From Betaproteobacteria bacterium (GTDB lineage Bacteria; Pseudomonadota; Gammaproteobacteria; Burkholderiales; SG8-39), in NCBI GenBank assembly GCA_011391185.1, contig JAABRB010000257.1:1-5344 (forward strand): DNA of 5,344 nucleotides, given 5' to 3'. Positions 1 to 5,344 of this stretch are shown in pieces. The stretch's first letter is position 1, and every line of letters starts with the position of its first letter. A program made the position numbers and the translations under genes. Below the pieces are notes generated by a model. It was not told where the DNA came from. It did not search any database and saw only the letters and a program-made list of their open reading frames with translations.

Positions 1-1368
1 AACTTCAAGGCCATCGCCGACGCCGACGGCCTCGCCGAGGCCGAGCTCAAGTTCACCGCGGCGATCTTCGACTTCGCGCGCCATGCGCAGACCGGCCGCG
101 TGCACTTCTCGCGCATCACCTATGACATCCTCTATTACCCGACCGCGCCGGAGCCCGCCGAAGTGCTGGCGCAGATAGCCAACGCCAAGAACGTGGCCGA
201 GGCGCTCGACGGCCATAACCCGCCGCACGCCGCTTACAAAGCGCTGAAGGCCAAGCTCGCCGATGCGCGCGGACGGGCCGCCGACGTGGGCCCGAAACCG
301 ATTCCGGGCGGCCCGCTGCTCAAGGTCGATCCGAAGAAGCCGATGCGCGACGCGCGCGTGGCGCTGTTGCGCGAGCGGCTCGGGGTCCCCGGGGACGACA
401 CCTACGACAAGCAGCTCGCCGAAACGGTGAAGCGGTTCCAGACGCAGCGCAAGATCCAGGCGAGCGGCAATCTCAACGCCGCCACCATCGAAGCATTCAA
501 CGGGCCGCGCCGCGAGCGCGACGCAGATGTCATCATCGCCAACATGGAACGCTGGCGTTGGGCGCCGCGCGACCTCGGCAAGGTCTACGTGATGGTCAAT
601 ATCCCGGACTACACGCTGAAGGTCGTGCGTGACCATCAGATGGTCTGGACCACGCGGATCGTCGTCGGCAAGCCGGGCAACTTGGCGACGCCGATCACCA
701 GCGCGATGATGACGCACATCACCGTCAACCCGACCTGGAACGTGCCGCCCTCGATCATCCAGAACGAATACCTGCCGGCGCTGCAGCAAGACCCGCAGGC
801 GATGGATCGCATCGGGCTCAAGCTCACGCGCAACCCGGACGGCACGATCCATATCTACCAACCGCCGGGCGACAACAACGCTCTCGGGCGCATCCGCTTC
901 AACTTCCCGAACAAGTTTCTCGTGTACCAGCACGACACGCCGGACAAGAAACTGTTCACCCTCGACAAGCGCGCCTTTAGTCACGGCTGCATGCGCGTGC
1001 TGGACCCGGTGAAATACGCCGAGGTGCTGTTGTCGATCGCGCTGCCGAGGGAAGGCTATACGCAGGACCGGATCCGCAAGATGTTCGGCCCCGGCGAGGT
1101 CGATATCCGCCTCCCGGCCCAGATCCCGGTCCACCTCACCTACCAGAGCGCGTTCGTCGATGACGCCGGCACGCTGCAAATCCGCGAGGACATCTATGGG
1201 CGCGACGCGCGGCTGCTCGCCGTGCTCAAGGGCAACGAGCGGCGGGTCGCCGACATCGCAGTCGAGCGGCGCCCGGCTACGACCATCAACCGCGACGCCC
1301 TGCGCCTGCCGGACGATCGCTTTGCCGGCCGGGGCGGCAACTTCTTCAACTGGTTCCTGAGCCGCTAA
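1..1368 (+). CDS. L,D-transpeptidase, YcbB/LdtD type (5' end outside window)
   Basis: This is a periplasmic enzyme expected to make 3-3 (mDAP-mDAP) peptidoglycan crosslinks through an acyl-cysteine intermediate. The reading frame is open from base 1 to TAA at 1366-1368, giving 455 residues of the C-terminal part. The GTG at 100 is internal: the 33 codons before it continue the helical scaffold typical of the YcbB family (AELKFTAAIFDFARHAQTGR), so the start and signal peptide lie upstream of the window. In fragment numbering, a PG_binding_1 domain spans about residues 110-168, followed by the linker motif NMERWRW at about 182-188. The YkuD catalytic domain spans about 195-350 and contains TPITSAMMTHITVNPTWNVP. 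The catalytic motif FSHGCMRV has its nucleophilic Cys at codon 988-990 (residue 330), and an upstream His lies in YQHDTP. A C-terminal region of about 100 residues follows. The catalytic elements are intact. Its downstream neighbour is a DUF882 peptidase, as in E. coli ycbB-ycbK. The family assignment is firm; the exact substrate is inferred. Confidence 0.93.
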   Translation, partial: NFKAIADADGLAEAELKFTAAIFDFARHAQTGRVHFSRITYDILYYPTAPEPAEVLAQIANAKNVAEALDGHNPPHAAYKALKAKLADARGRAADVGPKPIPGGPLLKVDPKKPMRDARVALLRERLGVPGDDTYDKQLAETVKRFQTQRKIQASGNLNAATIEAFNGPRRERDADVIIANMERWRWAPRDLGKVYVMVNIPDYTLKVVRDHQMVWTTRIVVGKPGNLATPITSAMMTHITVNPTWNVPPSIIQNEYLPALQQDPQAMDRIGLKLTRNPDGTIHIYQPPGDNNALGRIRFNFPNKFLVYQHDTPDKKLFTLDKRAFSHGCMRVLDPVKYAEVLLSIALPREGYTQDRIRKMFGPGEVDIRLPAQIPVHLTYQSAFVDDAGTLQIREDIYGRDARLLAVLKGNERRVADIAVERRPATTINRDALRLPDDRFAGRGGNFFNWFLSR

Positions 1369-1384
1369 CCCGGTTCTGATGATC

Positions 1385-1427
1385 GGCTTGGCGCGGCCCC
1401 TTGCTCAGCAAGGGGCCGCAAGCCTTT
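1385..1427 (+). terminator. Intrinsic terminator-like hairpin after the L,D-transpeptidase gene
   Basis: A perfect 12-bp stem (GCGGCCCCTTGC at 1393-1404, GCAAGGGGCCGC at 1408-1419) has a TCA loop. Across a 3-base bulge (GGC, 1390-1392) it is extended by GGCTT (1385-1389) pairing with AAGCC (1420-1424). A short TTT follows at 1425-1427. It begins 16 bases after the TAA. The T tract is short, but the stem is very stable, and the opposite strand has no T tract, so it should act on + strand transcription. It separates the transpeptidase and DUF882 transcripts, at least partly. Confidence 0.7.
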
Positions 1428-1487
1428 GGATTGCCCCGGTAATCCACAGCTATCGCCCGTTCAGAGGCACCTTTTCGCCACGATCCG

Positions 1488-1512
1488 CCGCTACCCCTTC
1501 AAAAGGGGGCGG
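1488..1512 (+). other. Potential stem-loop in the leader of the DUF882 gene
   Basis: CCCCTT (1494-1499) pairs with AAGGGG (1503-1508) around a CAA loop. The stem continues past a TA bulge (1492-1493) with CCGC (1488-1491) pairing to GCGG (1509-1512), giving 10 bp in all. No T run follows on the + strand, so it is not a classical terminator. A second smaller one, GCGGCC (1565-1570) with GGCCGC (1577-1582), lies about 40 bases before the start codon. The 1428-1620 stretch otherwise shows no gene and no convincing promoter; TTGGCA at 1515-1520 resembles a -35 box but has no good partner. A leader-RNA role is inference. Confidence 0.35.
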
Positions 1513-1620
1513 TATTGGCAATCAGCCGTTAACTCCGCCCGGTAACACTGCATTCAGCCTGTTTGCGGCCGGTGGGGGCCGCGCGGGTTCGCCCAATTCG
1601 ACACGCCACGGGACGGGTTC

Positions 1621-3150
1621 GTGCCGATAGCAAGCTCCGGACGACATATCCTCAGCGACCGGTTCATTCGTCCGCTCACCGTGGCGGGCTTGGCGGCTAT
1701 CTTCGCTTTCGCATCCGCTGGCAATCTTGAGAACGCAATCGCCAATGGCGACACGCGCGAGCTCTCGTTCCATCACATGCATACCGGCGAGATGCTCACC
1801 GTCACCTTCAAGCGCGAAGGCCGCTACGATCCCCAGGGGCTCGAAAAGATCAACTGGCTCTTGCGCGACTGGCGGCGCGACGAACCCACGCGCATGGACC
1901 CGCAGCTGTTCGATCTGTTGTGGGAGATCCATCGCGAGGTCGACGCCAAGGAGCCGGTCACCATCGTCTCCGCCTATCGCTCGCCGCAGACCAACGCGAT
2001 GCTGCGCAAGCGCGGCCGCGGCGTCGCCCGTTTCAGCCAGCACATGATGGGCAAGGCCATCGATTTCTACATCCCCGGCGTCGAACTTTCGGATCTGCGC
2101 ATCGCCGGGCTGCGCATGGAGCGCGGCGGCGTCGGCTTCTATCCGACCTCCGGCTCGCCCTTCGTACACATGGACACCGGCGGCATCCGCCATTGGCCGC
2201 GCATGACCCGCGATCAGCTCGCCCGCGTCTTCCCCAACGGCAAGACCGTGCATCTGCCGGCCGACGGCAAGCCGATGTCCGGCTACGACATCGCGCTCGC
2301 CGCGCTCGAGAAGCGCGGCGCCCGTCCCGGTCAGATCGCGCTCGCGTCGCGCGGCGCTCCCGGACCGGACGCGGTCGAGATCGAAACTCCGGAGCGGCCG
2401 AGCGTAACCGGGCGCGCGAAGACTTTCATCGCCTCGCTGTTCGGCAAGGCCGATGAGGAAGAGGAAGAGACGACCGCTGCTCCGCGCCGGCGCCTGCCGG
2501 CCGTCGCTTCGCTCACCGCCGGTCCGCCGCCGCCCGGAAGCACGCCGCCACCCGTCGCCGGTTTGCCGCGCCCGATTGCGAGCGCGGCGTTGGCGCCAAC
2601 GATTCCCGCGCAGCAGACGCCACAATTGGCTTGGCCGACCGGGCCCGCCGGCGCTCCCGCGCCCGAGACGAAACCCATGACAATGGCGTCGATCATTCCG
2701 CTGCCGCGTCCGCGACCGGACGATATCGAGATCACCGCTTCGCTGCCCGAAGCGATCGTCGGGCGCCCGGCGGCGCAACCGGCCGGATCGACGCTCGCCT
2801 ACGCACCGGCGGCAAGGCCGCTCGGCGGAGCGCAAGTGCCGCTGCCGCAGCGCTTCGTGCGCGCGACCGTACCGGCTCCGACGACGCAACGGGAATTCGC
2901 TCTCGCCGCGATGGCGCCGGCCGATCTCATGCACGGGCCGATGATGCAGTTCGTGGCCGAGCTGTATCACCCCGACTTCAAGGCGCGCGGGCTGATCGAC
3001 CCGGCGCACGCTGCGCTACGCATCGCCTTCGGACGCGATCTCGCCGAGGCGCCGCCTACGGCCCGCTTTTCCGGCCCGGCCATCGCACCGATCCCGGTCG
3101 TAGCCTTCGGCCGCAGCGCGACCGGATCGTTGCTCGCCCGCCTGAACTAG
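1621..3150 (+). CDS. DUF882/M15 family zinc peptidase, MepK (YcbK)-like, with long Pro-rich tail
   Basis: This is an exported peptidoglycan endopeptidase of the Peptidase_M15_2 (DUF882) family. E. coli MepK of this family cleaves 3-3 crosslinks, so that activity is inferred here. The GTG start is the first possible start after an in-frame TAA at 1543-1545. GGGA at 1610-1613 is a weak ribosome binding site. The start gives a Sec-like signal: basic RHILSDRFIRP, a hydrophobic stretch at residues 19-33, and likely cleavage near ASA or AIA (31-41). The catalytic domain spans about 43-205, with SAYRSPQTNAMLR (117-129), SQHMMGKAIDF (139-149) and GGVGFYPTSGSPFVHMDTGG (169-188). His141, Asp148 and His183 match the zinc ligands. 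E. coli YcbK has about 180 residues, but this protein has 509. The extra part holds an acidic DEEEEE run (278-283), a Pro/Ala-rich region including IPLPRPRPDD (359-368), and a less biased end (about 425-509). Its stop overlaps the convergent ogt stop. Confidence 0.93.
   Translation: MPIASSGRHILSDRFIRPLTVAGLAAIFAFASAGNLENAIANGDTRELSFHHMHTGEMLTVTFKREGRYDPQGLEKINWLLRDWRRDEPTRMDPQLFDLLWEIHREVDAKEPVTIVSAYRSPQTNAMLRKRGRGVARFSQHMMGKAIDFYIPGVELSDLRIAGLRMERGGVGFYPTSGSPFVHMDTGGIRHWPRMTRDQLARVFPNGKTVHLPADGKPMSGYDIALAALEKRGARPGQIALASRGAPGPDAVEIETPERPSVTGRAKTFIASLFGKADEEEEETTAAPRRRLPAVASLTAGPPPPGSTPPPVAGLPRPIASAALAPTIPAQQTPQLAWPTGPAGAPAPETKPMTMASIIPLPRPRPDDIEITASLPEAIVGRPAAQPAGSTLAYAPAARPLGGAQVPLPQRFVRATVPAPTTQREFALAAMAPADLMHGPMMQFVAELYHPDFKARGLIDPAHAALRIAFGRDLAEAPPTARFSGPAIAPIPVVAFGRSATGSLLARLN
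3147..3150. other. Shared CTAG: stop codons of convergent genes overlap
   Basis: The palindrome CTAG at 3147-3150 provides TAG for the DUF882 gene on the + strand (3148-3150) and TAG for ogt on the - strand (3149-3147). The two genes therefore leave no intergenic space, and no hairpin with a T run was seen at the junction. Each transcript must end inside, or run antisense into, the other gene unless factor-dependent termination acts there. Confidence 0.95.
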
Positions 3151-3758
3151 GCGCTCCGACGCTCGTTCGAAAACAAGCCCGGCAATAGCGGCGCGTCGTC
3201 GCCGACATGCACGCCTTCCAGCGCCAGCAGTTTTTCCTTCGTGACCGTCCCGCCATAGGCGGAGAAGCCGCCGAGCTTGTTGCCCTTGGCCAACACCCGG
3301 TGACAAGGAATGACGATCGGCATCGGGTTGCGCGACATCGCCTGCCCGACGCCGCGTGCGTCTCCCGGCGTCCCGGTCTGGCGTGCGAGATCGCCGTAGG
3401 TCGCGGTCGCGCCCCAGCCGATCGAACGCGCTGCAACTTGGATTTCCCGGTCGACCGGGCCGACCTTCGACAAATCAAGAACAACCGATGAGAAGTCGGC
3501 CCGCTCGCCCGTAGCGTAGCGCTGGATTTCCGCAATCAATCGTTTGATTTGAGACGGCGGATCATCGGAGCGCGTGCCCCCTGATCGCGCTTTCAGACGC
3601 CGCTCGGTCGAGTCCCGATCCGCTTCGGGAAGCTGCACCCGCGTCAGGCCCCGCTCGCTCCAGGCCACCCCACAAGGGCCGATGGCCGTGTCGAACAGGC
3701 AATAATGCTCCGGGAGTAGAGCTTGGGCCTTGGTCTCTATGTTGTCGCCTTCCGCCAT
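3147..3758 (-). CDS. ogt: Methylated-DNA-[protein]-cysteine S-methyltransferase (Ogt/AGT type)
   Basis: This cytoplasmic suicide DNA repair protein transfers alkyl groups from O6-alkylguanine (and O4-alkylthymine) to its own cysteine. It has 203 residues, normal for single-function Ogt, with no Ada regulatory domain. The N-terminal domain begins at about HYCLFDTAIGPCG (18-30), and the DNA-binding/catalytic domain spans about 102-185. The active site is PMPIVIPCHRVLA with Cys152 and His153. Other family residues are in place: Tyr121 (TYGDLA), arginine finger Arg135 (ARGVGQA), hinge Asn144 and Glu181 (LLALEG). The substrate loop reads GNKLGGFSAYGG. Unusually, the helix entering this domain reads VDREIQVAARSIGWG, where the family usually has an F...VW..L..IP.G pattern. 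The ATG lies 5 bases after the TGA of the DUF3500 gene with no strong ribosome binding site, so translation is probably coupled. Confidence 0.95.
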   Translation of the reverse strand: MAEGDNIETKAQALLPEHYCLFDTAIGPCGVAWSERGLTRVQLPEADRDSTERRLKARSGGTRSDDPPSQIKRLIAEIQRYATGERADFSSVVLDLSKVGPVDREIQVAARSIGWGATATYGDLARQTGTPGDARGVGQAMSRNPMPIVIPCHRVLAKGNKLGGFSAYGGTVTKEKLLALEGVHVGDDAPLLPGLFSNERRSA

Positions 3759-3763
3759 ACGAA

Positions 3764-4804
3764 TCAGGCCGTCCGCCCAAGCACGTTGCCGAGGTCGTTA
3801 TAGATCGTGTGCAGGTGCTGGGCCGCCGGATCCACCGAGCCCATCTCGATCACGAAGCCATCGGCGATCACGCGGTAGCCGAACGCCCGTTCCGGCGTGT
3901 TGGGGCCGTACCAGGCAAAATGCACGGCCTCCCGATCGCCGGAGCGGACGCGCGCCTTCTGGGCGGCGGCAAGCGCCGGCGACAAATGTTCGACCGCGTA
4001 GGTCTCGATGAGCTGCCAAATCAGATCGCGCTGCGCCGAGCCGAATTCGGCGGCGGCGAGACCCACCTTCTGCGCGTTGGCGCGCTCGCGTCCCGCATAG
4101 GACATGATGTTGTAGAGGTGCGTATCCGATAAGCGGGCGCGCGCCTGCAGCCGTGGAGCCAGATCGCCGATCAGCCGCCGCGCCAAGGCCTCCTCGTTCT
4201 TGAGCGTCACCGGGCCCGCGTGTTTTCCCGAGGTGACACGGTTGGGATAGGACGAGAACGAGGACGGCGTCACCGAAACGATGCGGCCGTCGCGCACGGC
4301 GATCGACTGGGTAAGGTGATGACCCTCGACCCGGAAGCCCCAGGCGCCGGTCTCGGACGGGGTGCCGAAGACGGAGAACGAGAACCGCTCCGAAGAACGC
4401 TGGCCGGCGCCGTTGCCTTGCGCCGCGAGCACGTCCTGCAACGTCATCACGTTCTTGGTCTTCTCGATGCCGCCCGGCGACAACAGAGTCATGAGCAGGT
4501 CCCAGGCCGCGGCTTTCTGCGGGGCGGTCATCTGTTCGAGCCGCAGGCCCGGCTTGGCGTAGCCGCCGACGCCGAAATAATTCCAGCCGCGCCATTCCGG
4601 CCCGTCCCAGGCGAACGAAGCGGCCTTGAGCTTGTCGGGCTCGAGGCTCGAGAGGAATTTGCGCGTGCTCGCCAGAAAATCGGCGGCGGGTGAAAGGCCG
4701 GCTTGCGCCGCAACTGCATTGGGCAGCATCGCCGTGCCGAGGAGCGCGGTGCCGGCCAGGATCACGCTACGGCGATCGAGCTTCATGGACGTGGACTTCG
4801 ACAT
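3764..4804 (-). CDS. DUF3500 family protein with Tat-type signal
   Basis: This exported protein of 346 residues has unknown function and is recognised as DUF3500 from its motif pattern. ATG 4804 is supported by GGGAG (complement of 4811-4815) 6 bases upstream. The N-terminus LDRRSVILAGTALLGTAML (9-27) carries a twin-arginine pair (Arg11-Arg12) before a hydrophobic core, and AVAAQA (30-35) fits a signal peptidase I site. The mature part starts with a helical region, ADFLASTRKFLSSLEPDKLK. The core motifs are FSVFGTPS (143-150), GAWGFRVEGHHL (153-164) and VHFAWYGPNTPE (294-305). Near the C-terminus, GFVIEMGSVDPAAQHLHTIY (316-335) matches the region where other members carry an NHIH-type motif. 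The clustered histidines (162-163, 295, 330, 332) suggest metal or ligand binding, which is inference. Its gene overlaps nothing and lies 5 bases before ogt, making an operon likely. Confidence 0.85.
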   Translation of the reverse strand: MSKSTSMKLDRRSVILAGTALLGTAMLPNAVAAQAGLSPAADFLASTRKFLSSLEPDKLKAASFAWDGPEWRGWNYFGVGGYAKPGLRLEQMTAPQKAAAWDLLMTLLSPGGIEKTKNVMTLQDVLAAQGNGAGQRSSERFSFSVFGTPSETGAWGFRVEGHHLTQSIAVRDGRIVSVTPSSFSSYPNRVTSGKHAGPVTLKNEEALARRLIGDLAPRLQARARLSDTHLYNIMSYAGRERANAQKVGLAAAEFGSAQRDLIWQLIETYAVEHLSPALAAAQKARVRSGDREAVHFAWYGPNTPERAFGYRVIADGFVIEMGSVDPAAQHLHTIYNDLGNVLGRTA

Positions 4805-4810
4805 GGGCGT

Positions 4811-4815
4811 CTCCC
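4811..4815 (-). promoter_or_regulatory. Ribosome binding site of the DUF3500 gene
   Basis: GGGAG on the - strand lies 6 bases before ATG 4804. It decides between this start and the in-frame ATG at 4786 (Met7), which has no comparable site. The choice keeps SKSTS ahead of the Tat motif. Confidence 0.7.
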
Positions 4816-4873
4816 GATCTGCGCTACCGCGCCGGCGATCAATCTAGCGTGCAATCGAAAGGTGGCGCATCAA

Positions 4874-4904
4874 GGTCAATGCCGATGCCGTCACGCGTGC
4901 GTGA
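4874..4904 (-). promoter_or_regulatory. Possible promoter/operator region upstream of DUF3500-ogt
   Basis: A dyad, TCACGC-GT-GCGTGA (4891-4904), has perfect 6-bp arms. Read on the - strand, it lies 11 bases upstream of TTGACC (4879-4874), a good -35 hexamer. The matching -10 is poor (GATTGC at 17 bases), so the promoter call is weak. The location is right for a regulator site: after the GapR terminator-like hairpin and about 70 bases before the DUF3500 start. The regulator is unknown. Confidence 0.3.
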
Positions 4905-4914
4905 TGAAACAGGC

Positions 4915-4935
4915 AAAATGGGCCGGTATCCCGGC
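4915..4935 (-). terminator. Weak terminator-like hairpin at the end of the GapR gene
   Basis: On the - strand, GCCGG-GATA-CCGGC (4935-4922) forms a 5-bp all-GC stem with a 4-base loop, and TTTT follows 3 bases later (4918-4915). The first G of the stem is the last base of the GapR TAG stop. The stem is short, so termination may be partial and allow read-through to DUF3500-ogt. Confidence 0.4.
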
Positions 4936-5183
4936 TAGCCCCCAAGCCCGACCGCCTCGCGGTAAAGCTCGACCAGCGCCTCGTGCTCGTTGCGCTCGTC
5001 GGTGTCCTGCTTCCGAAGCCGCACCACCACGCGCATGGCCTTGACGTCGAAGCCCGCGGCCTTGGCCTCGGCATAGACCTCCCGGATGTCGTCGCCCAAC
5101 GTCCTCCGCTCCTCCTCCAGCCGCTCGATGCGTTGAACGAAGGCCTTGAGCTGGCCCTTGGCAAAGCTGGTCTGCACGGCCAT
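4935..5183 (-). CDS. gapR: GapR/DUF2312 (UPF0335) nucleoid-associated protein
   Basis: This small cytoplasmic DNA-binding protein of 82 residues belongs to the alphaproteobacterial GapR family. In Caulobacter, GapR binds overtwisted DNA as a tetrameric clamp and supports replication and chromosome organisation. The family pattern is clear: KGQLKAFVQRIERLEEERR (9-27) as the long N-terminal coiled-coil helix, then the hallmark IREVYAEAKAAGFDVKAM (33-50), a basic stretch VVVRLRKQD (52-60), and the C-terminal helix HEALVELYREAVGL (67-80). Basic residues Lys41, Lys48, Arg51, Arg55, Arg57 and Lys58 would form the DNA-contacting face. ATG 5183 has AGGGGGG (complement of 5190-5196) 6 bases upstream, and the length is normal for the family. 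It lies 34 bases after the DUF1244 stop, so co-transcription is likely. Confidence 0.93.
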   Translation of the reverse strand: MAVQTSFAKGQLKAFVQRIERLEEERRTLGDDIREVYAEAKAAGFDVKAMRVVVRLRKQDTDERNEHEALVELYREAVGLGG

Positions 5184-5189
5184 CGCGGG

Positions 5190-5196
5190 CCCCCCT
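5190..5196 (-). promoter_or_regulatory. Ribosome binding site of the GapR gene
   Basis: AGGGGGG on the - strand lies 6 bases before ATG 5183, in the 34-base gap after the DUF1244 stop. It is G-rich rather than a consensus AGGAGG, but it is well spaced and supports this start. Confidence 0.55.
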
Positions 5197-5217
5197 GATC
5201 GACGTTATTTGATGAGG

Positions 5218-5344
5218 CTAGTGGTGGTGGTCGGGATGCGATTTTTCGAATGCCGCCTTCTGCTCTGCGCTGGCCTCGCGCTGATAGCGCTTGCGCCATT
5301 CGTCATAGGGCATGCCGTAGACGATCTCGCGGCTCGCCTCCTTG
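5218..5344 (-). CDS. DUF1244 family protein, C-terminal end only (5' part outside window)
   Basis: The last 42 codons of a gene that enters from the right edge read KEASREIVYGMPYDEWRKRY, then QREASAEQKAAFEKSHPDHHH and a TAG stop (complement of 5218-5220). The REIVYGMPYDEW block followed by a short ASAEQKAAF helix and a His-rich end is the characteristic C-terminus of DUF1244, a small protein family of about 100 residues. The family's CRNCLSNWY region would lie outside the window. Its function is not established. From memory of alphaproteobacterial genomes, DUF1244 often sits next to GapR/DUF2312, and that order is seen here. The last four residues before the stop are Asp-His-His-His. Confidence 0.88.
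   Translation of the reverse strand, partial: KEASREIVYGMPYDEWRKRYQREASAEQKAAFEKSHPDHHH

Noticed and set aside
100..102. GTG as the start of the L,D-transpeptidase
   Set aside because: The frame is open to base 1, and the 33 upstream codons continue family-like helical scaffold sequence. The gene is cut by the window edge.
1529..1546. CtrA-like box (GTTAAC ... GGTAAC) upstream of the DUF882 gene
   Set aside because: The CtrA consensus is TTAA-N7-TTAA. The second half here lacks the first T and the spacing is 9, so the match is too weak.
1379..1630. 83-codon open frame in the spacer between the cell-wall genes
   Set aside because: It runs through the terminator hairpin and has no recognisable motif or good ribosome binding site. 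It is not supported as a gene.
2454..2471. GAG/GAA repeat as a possible microsatellite or contingency repeat
   Set aside because: It is an 18-base codon-level run encoding DEEEEE within the linker. It mixes GAT, GAG and GAA, so it is not a pure repeat likely to slip.
1522..3009. 495-residue open frame antisense to the DUF882 gene
   Set aside because: It has an Arg-rich, low-complexity translation with no recognisable domain, opposite a clear zinc peptidase. This is a typical shadow frame in GC-rich DNA.
4220..4693. 157-codon + strand frame opposite DUF3500
   Set aside because: It is antisense to a well-supported coding region, with no domain and an Arg/Gly-rich composition.
4844..5299. 151-codon - strand frame across GapR and the DUF1244 end
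   Set aside because: It overlaps two recognised genes in another frame and is rich in Arg, Ser and Pro. It is a shadow.

Overview
The window is GC-rich and coding-dense. Its protein families point to an alphaproteobacterium, most likely of the order Hyphomicrobiales (Rhizobiales; Bradyrhizobium/Xanthobacter-like). The main reasons are a GapR/DUF2312 protein next to DUF1244, and a DUF882/M15 peptidase with a long proline-rich tail. No mobile elements, RNA genes, CRISPR arrays or phage genes were seen.

Layout. The left half reads on the + strand. Positions 1-1368 hold the 3' part of a YcbB/LdtD-type L,D-transpeptidase gene. It is followed by a strong intrinsic terminator-like hairpin and a 252-base spacer with two more potential hairpins. 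Positions 1621-3150 hold a DUF882 (YcbK/MepK-like) zinc peptidase gene with a signal sequence. The right half reads on the - strand, in transcription order: the 3' end of a DUF1244 gene (5344-5218), a GapR/DUF2312 gene (5183-4935), a spacer of 130 bases with a dyad, a Tat-type exported DUF3500 protein (4804-3764), and an Ogt-type O6-alkylguanine-DNA alkyltransferase (3758-3147). The two convergent blocks meet at one CTAG tetramer that supplies both stop codons.

How the genes fit together. The + block is a peptidoglycan module: one enzyme makes 3-3 (mDAP-mDAP) crosslinks, and its neighbour belongs to the family whose E. coli member (MepK/YcbK) cleaves such crosslinks. E. coli has the same ycbB-ycbK gene order. 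On the - strand, DUF1244-GapR looks like the end of a conserved alphaproteobacterial cluster; GapR is a nucleoid protein that binds overtwisted DNA. DUF3500 and Ogt form a tight pair (TGA, 5 bases, ATG) whose functional link is unclear.

I see no obviously new multi-gene system. The points most worth a second look are the DUF3500-Ogt pair, the long tail of the MepK-like peptidase, the atypical DNA-binding-domain entry in Ogt, and the shared CTAG stop.
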